Source: Novosphingobium sp. (GTDB taxonomy: Bacteria > Pseudomonadota > Alphaproteobacteria > Sphingomonadales > Sphingomonadaceae). From it: a DNA stretch of 64,000 nt. Position 1 is the stretch's first letter. Each line of letters begins with the position of its first letter. Positions 1 through 8,497 of this stretch are shown piece after piece. The stretch lies in NCBI RefSeq assembly GCF_039595395.1, contig NZ_JBCNLP010000001.1:2666001-2730000 (forward strand), in the 5' to 3' direction. The notes under the pieces are model-generated. The model was given only the letters and a program-made list of their open reading frames with translations. It ran no database searches and had not been told where the DNA came from. The position numbers were made by a program, and so were the translations under genes.

Positions 1-20
1 TCTAAAGCGCCGCTTGGGCC

Positions 21-1190
21 TTAATCCTCGTAGACGATCGACAGCTTGCCGGCCGCCTCGGCAGCGATGCGGCGGGCGCTGTCGGTGTCCTGCGCGCGGG
101 CCAGCGCCACGCCCATGCGGCGATAGGGCCGTGCCGTGGGCTTGGCGAAGATGCGCAGATCGACCGCCTCGCCCGGCGTGGAGAGCGCCTGCGCCTGCCC
201 CTCATAGCGGAACTTCGCCGAATCCCGGTCCGCCAGCAGCACCGCCGAGGCCGAGGGACCGCGCAGCGCGATCTGCGGGATCGGCAGGCCCATGATCGCA
301 CGGGCATGCAGGTCGAACTCGTTCAGATCCTGCGAGATCAGCGTTACCATGCCGGTGTCATGCGGGCGCGGCGAGAGTTCGGAAAAGATCACCTCCTCGC
401 CCTTCACGAAGAACTCGACGCCGAACAGGCCGTAGCCGCCCAGATCGTCCACCACCTTGCGCGCCATCTCCTGAGCATCGGCGATGGCCGAGGCGCTCAT
501 GGCGGCGGGCTGCCAGCTTTCCTGATAGTCGCCGCGCTCCTGCCGGTGGCCGATGGGCGGGCAGAAATGCACGCCGTCGCGGGCGCGGATCGTCAGCAAA
601 GTGATCTCGTAATCGAAGGCGATGAACTCTTCCACGATCACCCGCTGGCGGTCGCCGCGCATGTTGGCGACGGCATAGGTCCAGGCCGCTTCCAGATCCT
701 GCGCGGAACGCACCGTGCTCTGCCCCTTGCCCGAGGAGGACATGACCGGCTTGATCACACAAGGAAAACCGGTGAAAGCAGCGCCCTCGCGCACCTCCTC
801 AAGGCTCTCGGCATAGCGATAGCGCGAGGTGCGCAGGCCCAGATCCTGCGCCGCCACATCGCGGATGCGGTCGCGGTTCATCGTCAGGATCGTGGCGCGG
901 GCGGAGGGGACGACATTGACGCCCTGCGCCTCGACCTCCGCCAGAACCTCGGTGCGGATCGCCTCGATCTCGGGCACGACGAAATCGGGCTGGTGTTTGG
1001 CGATGGCGGCGCGCAGCTTCTCGCCATCGAGCATGGAGAAGACCTCGAAACCGTCGGCCAACTGCATCGCCGGAGCGCCTTCATAGGCGTCGCAGGCGAT
1101 GACACGGGCGCCCAGCCGCTTGGCCGCGATCACGAACTCCCGCCCCAATTCGCCCGAACCGAGCAGCAAGATGGTTGCCGTGAACGCCAT
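21..1190 (-). CDS. purT: Formate-dependent phosphoribosylglycinamide formyltransferase PurT
   Basis: Cytosolic ATP-grasp enzyme of purine synthesis that makes formyl-GAR from GAR, formate and ATP, independent of folate. The 389-residue length matches the family (about 390). The N-terminal pre-ATP-grasp fold opens with ILLLGSGELGREF at about residues 7-19, followed by the EIEAIRTE segment near 95. The ATP-grasp core has CVIKPVMSSSGKGQS near 149 and a late FVKGEEVIFSELSPRPHDTG segment. ATG start at 1190. It runs alone on the minus strand; its stop lies 20 bases from the window edge. The next gene upstream (SDR) ends 57 bases away, so it may be in the same transcript. Function assigned from family similarity. 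Confidence 0.95.
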   Translation of the reverse strand: MAFTATILLLGSGELGREFVIAAKRLGARVIACDAYEGAPAMQLADGFEVFSMLDGEKLRAAIAKHQPDFVVPEIEAIRTEVLAEVEAQGVNVVPSARATILTMNRDRIRDVAAQDLGLRTSRYRYAESLEEVREGAAFTGFPCVIKPVMSSSGKGQSTVRSAQDLEAAWTYAVANMRGDRQRVIVEEFIAFDYEITLLTIRARDGVHFCPPIGHRQERGDYQESWQPAAMSASAIADAQEMARKVVDDLGGYGLFGVEFFVKGEEVIFSELSPRPHDTGMVTLISQDLNEFDLHARAIMGLPIPQIALRGPSASAVLLADRDSAKFRYEGQAQALSTPGEAVDLRIFAKPTARPYRRMGVALARAQDTDSARRIAAEAAGKLSIVYED

Positions 1191-1246
1191 GATCCAAATC
1201 CTTCAAGCCAGTGCCGAAGGCCGCCTATAGGCAAAGAGCAGGCCCC

Positions 1247-1948
1247 TTAGAAAGGGATTTCCTGCCCCTCGTAATCGAACAGCTTGCCGCTGTCCGGGCC
1301 CTTCAATTCCTCGATCACATCGAGCAATTGCAGCGCGGCGCGCTCGGCATCGAACAGGCGCCCCGCCGGGACATTGGCCTGAAACGGGCGCGACAGGGCC
1401 GTATCGACCGTGCCGGGATGCAGCGCCACCACGATGGCCCGCTCATTGCGGCGGCGCTCCTCGATGGCCAGATTGCGGATCAGCATGTTGAGCGCCGCCT
1501 TGGAGGCGCGATAGCCATGCCAACCGCCCAGCCGATTATCGGTGATGGACGCCACCCGTGCGGACAGCGCCGCAAATACCGTCCGCCCGCTTTTGGGCAT
1601 GAGCGGCAGAAAATGCTTGGCCACCAGCGCCGGCCCCACCGCATTGACGGCATAAAGCTGCGCCAGCCATGCCGGATCGAGATCGCGCAACGCCTTTTCC
1701 GGGCCGTGCTCGCCCTCATGCAGCAGCCCCGTCGCCACGATCACCATGGCGGGCGGCGGCCCCTTGGCAACATGGGCGGCAGCGGCGGCTATGCTCGCCT
1801 CATCGAGCAGATCGAGATGCTGCGCCCCGCCGCGCGACCGGGCGAAACCATGCACCACCTCATAGGCGCCTTCCTCGATCAGCGCGGCCTCGAAGGCGGC
1901 GCCGATCCCGCCCGAGGCGCCGATGACGATGGCCGATCCCTTGCTCAT
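1247..1948 (-). CDS. Short-chain dehydrogenase/reductase (SDR)
   Basis: A 233-residue classical SDR, so an NAD(P)-dependent oxidoreductase of unknown substrate. The start codon chosen (ATG at 1948) opens directly into the Rossmann strand and glycine motif GASGGIGAAFE at about residues 8-18; a longer reading frame upstream would add an arginine-rich tail typical of an out-of-frame read of yaaA. The catalytic Tyr-x-x-x-Lys is GYRASKAALN near residue 150, with the SDR serine region ALSARVAS before it. It resembles the short C-factor (CsgA-like) SDRs. The start overlaps the yaaA stop by four bases (ATGA), so translation is probably coupled to yaaA. The substrate cannot be read from sequence. Confidence 0.85.
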   Translation of the reverse strand: MSKGSAIVIGASGGIGAAFEAALIEEGAYEVVHGFARSRGGAQHLDLLDEASIAAAAAHVAKGPPPAMVIVATGLLHEGEHGPEKALRDLDPAWLAQLYAVNAVGPALVAKHFLPLMPKSGRTVFAALSARVASITDNRLGGWHGYRASKAALNMLIRNLAIEERRRNERAIVVALHPGTVDTALSRPFQANVPAGRLFDAERAALQLLDVIEELKGPDSGKLFDYEGQEIPF

Positions 1949-2706
1949 GCGCGGGTGAAGCGCCAGCGGTCTGGCTCGCTTTCGGCGGCATCGAAACGAT
2001 AGCCGTCGGTGTCGAAGCCGCGCATGGCGTCCACATCGGTGATATGATGCTCGCACATCCAGCGCGCCATCATGCCGCGCGCCTTCTTGGCGTGGAAGCT
2101 GATGAAACGCGGACCGTCCGGGCCGGGTTCGCGGAACTCGACCTCGATCACGCGCAGCCCCGGCAACTGCCCGTCAACTGCGGCGAAATACTCCTGACTG
2201 GCCAGATTGAGGACCGTGCCCGATCCTTCCTCTTCGACCAGATCGCGCAGCAGCCGGGCGATGCGCTCGCCCCACCAGTCGGTCAGCTTTTTCAGCCCCG
2301 CCTCGGGCGGCGCCCAGCGCGTGCCCATCTCCAGCCGATAGGGCCGGATCGCGTCGAGCGGACGCAGCAGGCCATACAATCCCGAGAGCATGCGCAGATG
2401 GTTCTGGGCAAAGGCGATGCCCTCCTCATGCAGCGTATCGACCTCAAAACCGGTGTAGACATCGCCCGCAAAGGCATAGAGCGCCGCGCGTTCGGGCAGA
2501 TCGTCAAAATCACGGAACCGCTCGACATTGAGCTGGGCCAGACGCGGCGAGATATGCATCAGCTTGCCCAGTCTCTCCTCGGTGAGATGGGTGGCGGACC
2601 GCGCCAGACCATGCGCTTCCTCCCGAAAATGCGGCGTGGACAGCGTGAGCGGCGGCAGCGCCCGGTCGAAATCGAGGGTCTTGGCGGGGGAAAGCAAAGC
2701 GATCAT
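1945..2706 (-). CDS. yaaA: Peroxide stress protein YaaA (DUF328/UPF0246)
   Basis: A 253-residue protein of the YaaA family, which in E. coli lowers intracellular free iron during peroxide stress and binds DNA. Family hallmarks are the N-terminal LLSPAKTLDF at residues 4-13, the YAFAGDVYTGF segment near 77-87, HLRMLSGLYGLLRPLD near 102, YRLEMGTRW near 122, and the late FHAKKARGMMARW segment. Length is normal. ATG at 2706, just upstream of a pair of tandem hairpins. It forms an apparent two-gene unit with the SDR through an ATGA overlap. The iron-related role is carried over from the E. coli family member. Confidence 0.92.
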   Translation of the reverse strand: MIALLSPAKTLDFDRALPPLTLSTPHFREEAHGLARSATHLTEERLGKLMHISPRLAQLNVERFRDFDDLPERAALYAFAGDVYTGFEVDTLHEEGIAFAQNHLRMLSGLYGLLRPLDAIRPYRLEMGTRWAPPEAGLKKLTDWWGERIARLLRDLVEEEGSGTVLNLASQEYFAAVDGQLPGLRVIEVEFREPGPDGPRFISFHAKKARGMMARWMCEHHITDVDAMRGFDTDGYRFDAAESEPDRWRFTRA

Positions 2707-2740
2707 GATCGGGGCCGGTAAAGGGCTTGCCGCCCCGCGT

Positions 2741-2787
2741 CAAACCGGCGCTTGGCGCCGGTTTGAAAATTCGGCGAGGCCGAATTT
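2741..2787 (-). terminator. Tandem hairpins downstream of the ClC gene
   Basis: Two adjacent perfect hairpins lie between the ClC stop and the yaaA start. The first after the ClC stop is 2767-2787, with nine-base arms AAATTCGGC and GCCGAATTT around a GAG loop. The second is 2741-2765, with eleven-base arms CAAACCGGCGC and GCGCCGGTTTG around TTG. No U-run follows on the minus strand, so intrinsic termination is uncertain; the pair could instead protect the 3' end of the ClC transcript or affect read-through into yaaA. Confidence 0.55.
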
Positions 2788-2792
2788 GCGGC

Positions 2793-4547
2793 TCACATCT
2801 CTCCGAACATGCGGCGCTGGTCGGCCTCGATCTCTTCGAGATAGCGGCGGCGGGCGTGTTTTTCGGTCAGCACGCCCAGCACCTTGCCTTTGTCGTCGAC
2901 AACCGCCAGTTCGTCGGCGCTGGCCTCGTCGAAGGTTTCCAGAATTTGCCGCACGCCCATGGCCGGGGTCAGCACCCGGTCCACCAGCCGCGCCGCCTCA
3001 TCGATCACCGCATCGGGCGACAGGGTCGCGGCATAGGCCGCCACCATCGGCACGACCCCGCCATAATGGCCCTGCTCATCGACAAGGATCGCTTTCGACA
3101 CCGATCCCTGCGGCACCTGCTGGCGGAAACCGGCCACGCTGGTGCCGCTCTGCACCGCCACCCAGTCGCGGCGCATCATCCGCCCGGCGGTCAGCGTGGT
3201 CAGCCAGCCAATGTCGCGCGGCGAGCGAATGTCCGACCCGCGCACATGCAGCCGCCAGGTCGAGAAGGAATAGCCGAAAGCCTCACGCGTGACCGCGCTC
3301 GATACCAGAGCGGCGGTCAGCACCACCCCCATCAGTGCGAAATCATGGGTGATCTCCAGCATCAGCATGGCCAGCGTCATCGACCCGCCGACGATGGACA
3401 CGCTCAGCGCCGCCATGCCGACCAGCGCGGCATCGTTGGGATCGATGGCGATGCCCCACAGATTGGCCACCTCGCCAAAGGCCTGCCCCGCCAGCGAGCC
3501 CAGAAACAGCGAGGCGAAGAACAGCCCCCCACGAAAGCCGCTGGCCAGCGAAATCACCGAGGCGGTGATCTTCAGCGCCAGCACCCCCAGCAGAAAGGCC
3601 ACCGGCGGCTTGATCGCCAGATCGAGATGCAGCGCCCCATGCCCCGCCGACAGCGCCTGAGGCGACAGCCAGGCCACCGGCATCAGCAGCAGCGCGCCCA
3701 GCACCGGGCGCCACGGGCTTGAGCGGGTTATGGCCTGCATCACCCGCTCGGCGGCGGTGACCAGCCGCATCACGAAGATACCCAGCAGCGCGCAGACCAG
3801 CCCCAGAACCGCATAGGCGGCATAATCGCCCAGCGTGATAATGCGGTTGTCGGTGGCGGCCATCAGCCATGGCTCTGGCCCCAGCCAGCGCATCAGCGCG
3901 GCAGCCAGCAGCGAAGCGGCCACCACCGGCGCCACCGCCGCCGTGCTGTAGGTGCCGATCACGATCTCGAAGGCATAGAAGGCCCCGGCCAGCGGCGCGC
4001 CAAAAGCCGCGCCCACCCCCGCCCCGGCCCCCGCCCCCACCAGCGTGCGCAGATCGGCGCGGCGCAGATGCGCCTTCTGCCCCAGCCATGAGGCGAGCCC
4101 GCCGCCCAACTGTGCATAGGCCGCCTCCAGCCCCACCGAGGCGCCGCAGCCGTTGGAGATGACCGTCTGCGCGCCGATGATCAGATTGTCGAACATGGGA
4201 ATGCGCCCGCCATGCAGCGCATTAGCTTCCACCACGTCGACGGGGGTACGCCCCCGCAAGGCCAGCCAGCGGTTGAGCCCGACCAGCGCCAAAGCCCCCA
4301 AAGGCAGGGCCAGCAGCCGCCACGGATGACGGATCGAGGCGAGCGCGCTCAGCCGGTTGATGGTGACGCCGTAAAAGACATGCTGCAGCCCATGGGCCAG
4401 CCAGCTCTGGATCAGGGTCGAGATGCCCGCCATGGCCCCCACCAGCGCGGCCAGCACGATAAAGGCCGCCTCGCTGGCGCGCAGGCGGCGTCTGACGAGG
4501 ATCAGCCCGTGTCGCAGCCGGTGCAGTCTGGCCGATCGCATGCGCAT
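2793..4547 (-). CDS. ClC-family chloride channel/antiporter with C-terminal CBS pair
   Basis: Inner-membrane ClC transporter, about 584 residues. The membrane part has roughly ten to twelve hydrophobic helices. The selectivity-filter segments are seen as GASVGLEAAYAQLGG (which includes the external gating glutamate), GAAFGAPLAGAFYAFEIVIG (which has a glutamate where antiporters carry the internal proton glutamate) and GFRGGLFFASLFLG. The last 120 or so residues form two CBS domains (from MMRRDWVAVQ and from VDRVLTPAMGV), usual for nucleotide-regulated ClC proteins. I placed the start at the ATG at 4547 (MRMRSARLH); a TTG at 4610 would add 21 poorly supported residues. Retention of both glutamates favours H+/Cl- exchange over a channel; this is inference. 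Confidence 0.9.
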   Translation of the reverse strand: MRMRSARLHRLRHGLILVRRRLRASEAAFIVLAALVGAMAGISTLIQSWLAHGLQHVFYGVTINRLSALASIRHPWRLLALPLGALALVGLNRWLALRGRTPVDVVEANALHGGRIPMFDNLIIGAQTVISNGCGASVGLEAAYAQLGGGLASWLGQKAHLRRADLRTLVGAGAGAGVGAAFGAPLAGAFYAFEIVIGTYSTAAVAPVVAASLLAAALMRWLGPEPWLMAATDNRIITLGDYAAYAVLGLVCALLGIFVMRLVTAAERVMQAITRSSPWRPVLGALLLMPVAWLSPQALSAGHGALHLDLAIKPPVAFLLGVLALKITASVISLASGFRGGLFFASLFLGSLAGQAFGEVANLWGIAIDPNDAALVGMAALSVSIVGGSMTLAMLMLEITHDFALMGVVLTAALVSSAVTREAFGYSFSTWRLHVRGSDIRSPRDIGWLTTLTAGRMMRRDWVAVQSGTSVAGFRQQVPQGSVSKAILVDEQGHYGGVVPMVAAYAATLSPDAVIDEAARLVDRVLTPAMGVRQILETFDEASADELAVVDDKGKVLGVLTEKHARRRYLEEIEADQRRMFGEM

Positions 4548-4754
4548 CCGTTCGTTATGATCCTGCCTGCTGTGCCAGATCGGTATGAAGATAAAGGAAC
4601 AATCGCCCAAGACAAATCCTGTTTCCTGCCCCCATCAGACTTTGGGTCGCGCGCTGACAATTCCGCCATGCCCGCCCCCTGCAAGACTTGGCGTGCCGGA
4701 TGGAGGCCGCTATCCCTGCCCCATGCTTTTCCCATCCTTTTGCAAGATCGCCGG

Positions 4755-5111
4755 ATGATCCGGGCCTGGTTTACCCTGCTGGCCTGCCAGTTGCTGGGCG
4801 AAGCGCTTCGCATGGCCACCGGCGCGCCGCTGCCCGGCCCGGTGATCGGCATGCTGCTGCTGGCGGGCGCCCTGCTGGTCACGCGGCGCGGCAAGGCTCC
4901 TGACGCCGAGAGCGATCTCGACCGTCTGTCGGGCCAGTTGATCCGCCATATGGGGCTGCTTTTCGTGCCCGCCGGCGTGGGGATCATCGCTCAGGCCGAT
5001 CTGCTGCGCGCGCAATGGCTGCCGATCACCGTCGCGCTGGCCGGTTCGACGGTGCTGGGCCTGCTGGTTACCGCGCTGGTGATGCGCTGGACCTTGAGGC
5101 CCCGGACATGA
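4755..5111 (+). CDS. lrgA: CidA/LrgA family holin-like membrane protein
   Basis: A 118-residue, four-helix inner-membrane protein of the CidA/LrgA family, proposed to act like a holin or antiholin affecting murein hydrolase export and cell lysis. It shows the family segment LPGPVIGMLLL at about residues 25-35 and the HMGLLFVPAGVGII segment near 64. The ATG at 4755 gives the usual family length; the reading frame extends upstream but that part is the antisense of the ClC gene. Its stop overlaps the lrgB start by four bases (ATGA), the standard lrgAB arrangement. In other bacteria this pair responds to carbon overflow and membrane potential; whether that holds here is not visible. Confidence 0.88.
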   Translation: MIRAWFTLLACQLLGEALRMATGAPLPGPVIGMLLLAGALLVTRRGKAPDAESDLDRLSGQLIRHMGLLFVPAGVGIIAQADLLRAQWLPITVALAGSTVLGLLVTALVMRWTLRPRT

Positions 5112-5815
5112 GCGCTCTGACCGCCCCCCTGACTGCAATGCCGATCCTCTGGCTGGCGTTGACGCTGGGCGTATGGCTGGCCGCGATCGAGATCCAGAAG
5201 CGCTCGGGCAACAGGGTGATGGCCAATCCGGTACTGCTGACCATCGTGGCCATCGGCGCGCTGCTGCTGGCCTGCCATATTCCCTATGCCACCTATTGGC
5301 AGGGCACGCAGGCGATCAATCTGCTGCTGGGCCCCGCGACCATTGCCCTGGCCGTTCCGATGGTCCGCCATATCGCGCGCATCGGCAAAAGCCTGCGCGG
5401 GATGGGGCTGGCGCTGCTGGCGGGCAGCCTGACCAGCATGGTCTCGGCCATGGTGCTGGTCGGCGCGCTGGGCGGCAGCCGGTCGGTGATGCTCTCGATG
5501 GCGCCCAAGGCGGCCACCACCCCCATCGCCATGGGCGTCGCCGCTCAGGTAGGCGGCATACCCGCGCTGACGGCGGCGCTGGCGATCGCGAGCGGCATTC
5601 TGGCCGCGCTGATCGGCAAGACATTGCTGAGCGCCCTGGGCATCGAGGATCGCGCCATCCATGGTTTCAGCGCGGGCGTGGCGGGCAGCGGCATCGCCGT
5701 GGCGCAGGTCACACGCCTTGGCGAGGTCGCCACCGCCTTTGGCGCGCTGGGCATAGCGCTCAATGGCGTAATGACCAGCGTGCTACTGCCCTGTGTGCTG
5801 GCCGTATTTCCCTAA
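5108..5815 (+). CDS. lrgB: LrgB family membrane protein
   Basis: A 235-residue polytopic membrane protein of the LrgB family, the obligate partner of LrgA/CidA. Recognisable segments are NPVLLTIVAIGALLL near 38, LGPATIALAVPMVR near 76, and the conserved TTPIAMGVAAQVGGIPALTA block near 137, followed by FSAGVAGSGIAVAQ. The ATG at 5108 overlaps the lrgA stop. The stop codon at 5813-5815 overlaps the stop of the convergent LysR gene by three bases, so there is no space for a terminator between them. Function is inferred from the family. Confidence 0.9.
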   Translation: MSALTAPLTAMPILWLALTLGVWLAAIEIQKRSGNRVMANPVLLTIVAIGALLLACHIPYATYWQGTQAINLLLGPATIALAVPMVRHIARIGKSLRGMGLALLAGSLTSMVSAMVLVGALGGSRSVMLSMAPKAATTPIAMGVAAQVGGIPALTAALAIASGILAALIGKTLLSALGIEDRAIHGFSAGVAGSGIAVAQVTRLGEVATAFGALGIALNGVMTSVLLPCVLAVFP

Positions 5816-6681
5816 GAGCTTTCGCCTATCCGCAGGGTTTGCGCCCGCTCGAACAGATCGAGGATCAGCGGGTCGCTCTCTCCCGCGCGGATCGCCGCCT
5901 GAAACAGGATGCTGCTCCCCGGCGCTGGCCAGACCTCCACCAGATCGCCGCGCGCCATCGCCTCGGCTGCCATCAACGCGGGCAGCAGGGCCACCCCCTG
6001 CCCCGCCGCCACGGTCTCGATCAGGGCGCGCACATTGTTGCAGCGATGGATGACCGCAGGGTCGATGTTCCGCTCGGCCAGCATCTCCAGCATCATGCCA
6101 TAGAGCGGCGAGTGGCGCGGCAGCGACCAGACCGGCGGCTCCCAGCCGCCCTGAGCGATGCGGCGCGCCGTCTCGGGATGGCCCAGCCAGACCACCCTGA
6201 CCGTGCCGATCGAGGCCACCTTCAGCCCCGGCGCCGCAACCGGCCCGGCCAGAAACACCAGATCGCTGGCGGCGCTGAGCAAATGCTCGATCAGATGGGC
6301 GGTCAGCTCGATCGAGACATCAAGCGTGACGCCGGGCCAGTCACGCTCAAGACCGGCCAGAAAGCCCGGCAGACAGGTGGCGGCGGCGATCTCTCCTGTG
6401 CCGATACGGACGGAACCGGTGCGCTGGCCCTTGTCGAAGGCACGCTCCAGTTGAGCCCAGATCGGTTCGCAGTCCTGCACCAACTGGCGCGCGCGCGGGG
6501 TGAGCAGCATGCGCCGCCCCTCGCGCTGGAACAGGGGATAACCCAACTGCCCCTCCAGCTCGCGCATGCGGGCCGAGATCGTGGGCTGGGTGATGTTCAG
6601 ACGGTCGGCGGCAGCGTGGAAGGTACCCAGCCGCGCGATCCACAACAGGCTTTCGAGATGATAGAGCGCGACCCGGTTCAT
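5812..6681 (-). CDS. LysR-type transcriptional regulator
   Basis: A 289-residue LysR-family regulator. The N-terminal winged helix-turn-helix is clear (AADRLNITQPTISARMREL at about residues 24-42), followed by a periplasmic-binding-like effector domain containing RIGTGEIAAAT near 90. The ATG at 6681 puts the HTH at the usual distance from the N-terminus; an ATG at 6708 would add nine residues and push into the regulatory region. It is divergent from scoAB (119 bases apart) and convergent with lrgAB, so by the usual LysR rule it most likely controls scoAB and itself. The effector is unknown; a link to lrgAB is possible but only by proximity. Confidence 0.9.
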   Translation of the reverse strand: MNRVALYHLESLLWIARLGTFHAAADRLNITQPTISARMRELEGQLGYPLFQREGRRMLLTPRARQLVQDCEPIWAQLERAFDKGQRTGSVRIGTGEIAAATCLPGFLAGLERDWPGVTLDVSIELTAHLIEHLLSAASDLVFLAGPVAAPGLKVASIGTVRVVWLGHPETARRIAQGGWEPPVWSLPRHSPLYGMMLEMLAERNIDPAVIHRCNNVRALIETVAAGQGVALLPALMAAEAMARGDLVEVWPAPGSSILFQAAIRAGESDPLILDLFERAQTLRIGESS

Positions 6682-6800
6682 CGCGCAACCCGCAAAATCA
6701 TAGATCATGCCTATCGATATCGGTAAAAATCTATTATTAGAGCATATGATTTGATCCTGCTACCCATCTCCTGAAGAACATCAAGGAGAGGACATCCCGG
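6682..6800. promoter_or_regulatory. Divergent LysR/scoA control region
   Basis: This 119-base A+T-rich stretch lies between the divergent LysR gene and scoA. It contains the palindrome CGATATCG (6715-6722) inside an imperfect dyad TATCGATATCGGTA, and a wider inverted pair ATAGAT (6700-6705) and ATCTAT (6729-6734). These are plausible LysR-type binding sites (T-N11-A class), by eye. The scoA ribosome-binding site AAGGAGAGG (6783-6791) is strong and about ten bases before the ATG. No promoter hexamers are assigned with confidence. Confidence 0.5.
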
Positions 6801-7511
6801 ATGCCCGGCAAGATATACCCCGATGCCGCTGCCGCTTTGGAAGGCGTGCTGTTCGACGGCATGCTGATCGCAAGCGGAGGCTTTGGCCTCAGCGGCCTGC
6901 CCGAGCGCCTGATCGATGCCATTCAGGCCGCCGGCACGAAGGATCTCACCTTCGCCAGCAACAATGCCGGCATCGACAATGAAGGCATCGGCAAGCTGCT
7001 GCGCACAAGGCAGGTCAAGAAGATGATCTCCTCCTATGTGGGCGAGAACAAGGAGTTCGAACGCCAGTATCTGGCGGGCGAACTGGAGGTCGAGTTCACC
7101 CCGCAGGGCACGCTAGCCGAACGCATGCGCGCGGGCGGAGCAGGCATCCCCGGCTTCTACACCAAGACCGGCGTCGGCACGCTGGTGGCCGAGGGCAAGG
7201 AAGTCAAAACCTTCAACGGGCAGGACTATATCCTCGAGGAAGGCATCTTTGCCGATCTGGCCATCGTGAAGGGCTGGAAGGCCGACACCACCGGCAACGT
7301 CATCTTCCGCAAGACCGCCCGCAACTTCAACGTGCCTGCCGCCACCTGCGGCAAGGTCACTGTGGTGGAAGTGGAGGAGATCGTCGAACCGGGCCAACTC
7401 GATCCCGACGCCATCCATCTGCCCGGTGTCTTCGTGCAGCGCCTCGTGCTGGGCGCGCCCTACGACAAGAAGATCGAATTCCGCACCACGCGCAAGCGGG
7501 AGGACGCATAA
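6801..7511 (+). CDS. scoA: 3-oxoacid CoA-transferase subunit A
   Basis: A 236-residue alpha subunit of a succinyl-CoA:3-ketoacid CoA-transferase, which activates acetoacetate or similar 3-oxoacids using succinyl-CoA. Family marks are SGGFGLSGLPERLIDA near residues 31-46, SNNAGIDNEGIGKLL near 56, GELEVEFTPQGTLAERMRAG near 94 and GIPGFYTKTGVGT near 116. A strong Shine-Dalgarno sequence precedes the ATG. It overlaps scoB by one base, so the two subunits are probably co-translated. The divergent LysR gene is its likely regulator. The preferred acid (acetoacetate or 3-oxoadipate) cannot be decided from sequence alone, but similarity is closer to ScoA than to PcaI. Confidence 0.93.
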   Translation: MPGKIYPDAAAALEGVLFDGMLIASGGFGLSGLPERLIDAIQAAGTKDLTFASNNAGIDNEGIGKLLRTRQVKKMISSYVGENKEFERQYLAGELEVEFTPQGTLAERMRAGGAGIPGFYTKTGVGTLVAEGKEVKTFNGQDYILEEGIFADLAIVKGWKADTTGNVIFRKTARNFNVPAATCGKVTVVEVEEIVEPGQLDPDAIHLPGVFVQRLVLGAPYDKKIEFRTTRKREDA

Positions 7512-8146
7512 TGCCCTGGACCAGAGATGACATGGCCGCCCGCGCCGCCCGCGAACTGCAGGATGGCTTCTATGTGAACCTTGGCATCGGCATCCCCACG
7601 CTGGTCGCCAACCATGTGCCCGAGGGCGTGACCGTCACGCTGCAGAGCGAAAACGGCATGCTCGGCATCGGCCCCTTCCCCTACGAAGGCGAGGAAGATG
7701 CCGACCTCATCAACGCGGGCAAGCAGACCATCAGCGAACTGCCGCAATCGGCCTATTTCGACAGCGCCACCAGCTTCGGCATGATCCGCGGCGGGCATAT
7801 CGATTTGACGGTGCTGGGCGCCATGGAGGTCTCCGAGAATGGCGACATCGCCAACTGGATGATCCCCGGCAAGATGATCAAGGGCATGGGCGGGGCGATG
7901 GACCTCGTCGCGGGCGTGAAGAAGATCATCGTGGTGATGGAGCACAACGCCAAGGACGGCAGCCCCAAGTTCATCCCCGCCTGCACCCTGCCGCTGACGG
8001 GGCTGGGCGTGGTGGACATGATTGTGACGGATCTGGCGGTGTTCCAGCGGGCGGATCATGCCTCGCCCTTCAAGCTGGTGGAGCTGGCGCCGGGGGTGAG
8101 CGTGGAAGAGGTGCGCGAGAAGACGTCAGCGAAGTTTGTCGAGTAA
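7511..8146 (+). CDS. scoB: 3-oxoacid CoA-transferase subunit B
   Basis: A 211-residue beta subunit that carries the catalytic glutamate (Glu47 in SENGMLG), which forms the enzyme-CoA thioester. Also visible are NLGIGIPTLVAN at residues 23-34, SFGMIRGGHIDLTVLGAMEV near 91, and NWMIPGKMIKGMGGAMDLV near 118. It starts on the last base of the scoA stop codon. The stop is followed 20 bases later by an intergenic palindromic element (8167-8398), probably the transcript end. Confidence 0.94.
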   Translation: MPWTRDDMAARAARELQDGFYVNLGIGIPTLVANHVPEGVTVTLQSENGMLGIGPFPYEGEEDADLINAGKQTISELPQSAYFDSATSFGMIRGGHIDLTVLGAMEVSENGDIANWMIPGKMIKGMGGAMDLVAGVKKIIVVMEHNAKDGSPKFIPACTLPLTGLGVVDMIVTDLAVFQRADHASPFKLVELAPGVSVEEVREKTSAKFVE

Positions 8147-8166
8147 GGTTTGAAGGCAAAAGATGT

Positions 8167-8398
8167 GCGAGGGGGTTACCCCCTCGCGCTCCCATGACGT
8201 CTTCCGACGAAGCGGTAGTGGCGCCCGATCATAGCACCCAGCCTCTCCACCCGCGCCAAAGCGCCGCAGGCTATCGAATCCCGGAACATCAACGCTGCGC
8301 CATCAGAACCTGCCTGCGGCGCGGCAAACCGAGCGCAAGGCCGAACCCGTAGCTCCCACGTAGACATTAAAGGGAGCGCGAGGGTGTAACACCCTCGC
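8167..8398. repeat. Bipartite palindromic intergenic element, copy 1 (full, A end left)
   Basis: Full-length copy of the repeat family found four times in this window. The left terminus is a hairpin at 8167-8187 (arms GCGAGGGGGT and ACCCCCTCGC). The right terminus is a hairpin at 8378-8398 (arms GCGAGGGTGT and ACACCCTCGC). Inside each hairpin is a subterminal segment starting GCTCCC; the left one is type A (ACGTCTTCCG), the right one type B read inward (ATGTCTACGT). The core has the inner inverted repeat GCGCCGCAGGC (8261-8271) and GCCTGCGGCGC (8312-8322). It starts 20 bases after the scoB stop. Flanking bases (AGAT on the left, ATCT on the right) extend the overall symmetry. No coding potential. 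Confidence 0.85.
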
Positions 8399-8497
8399 AT
8401 CTTCCACTTCTATCTTCTTACAGAACCTTTCCCCCTCCCTTCCCCATCCCTAAACATTCTGCCAAGACACCGTCCGAACAGCCAAAGGCGAGATCGG
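8399..8497. other. Leader of the 8.5-12.4 kb operon
   Basis: This 99-base pyrimidine-rich stretch separates palindromic element copy 1 from the first gene of the TPR/DUF3142/DUF4424 operon. It must hold the operon promoter unless transcription reads through from scoB. I see no convincing -35/-10 pair or operator. A purine-rich GGCGAGATCGG precedes the ATG at 8498 as a weak ribosome-binding site. Confidence 0.4.
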
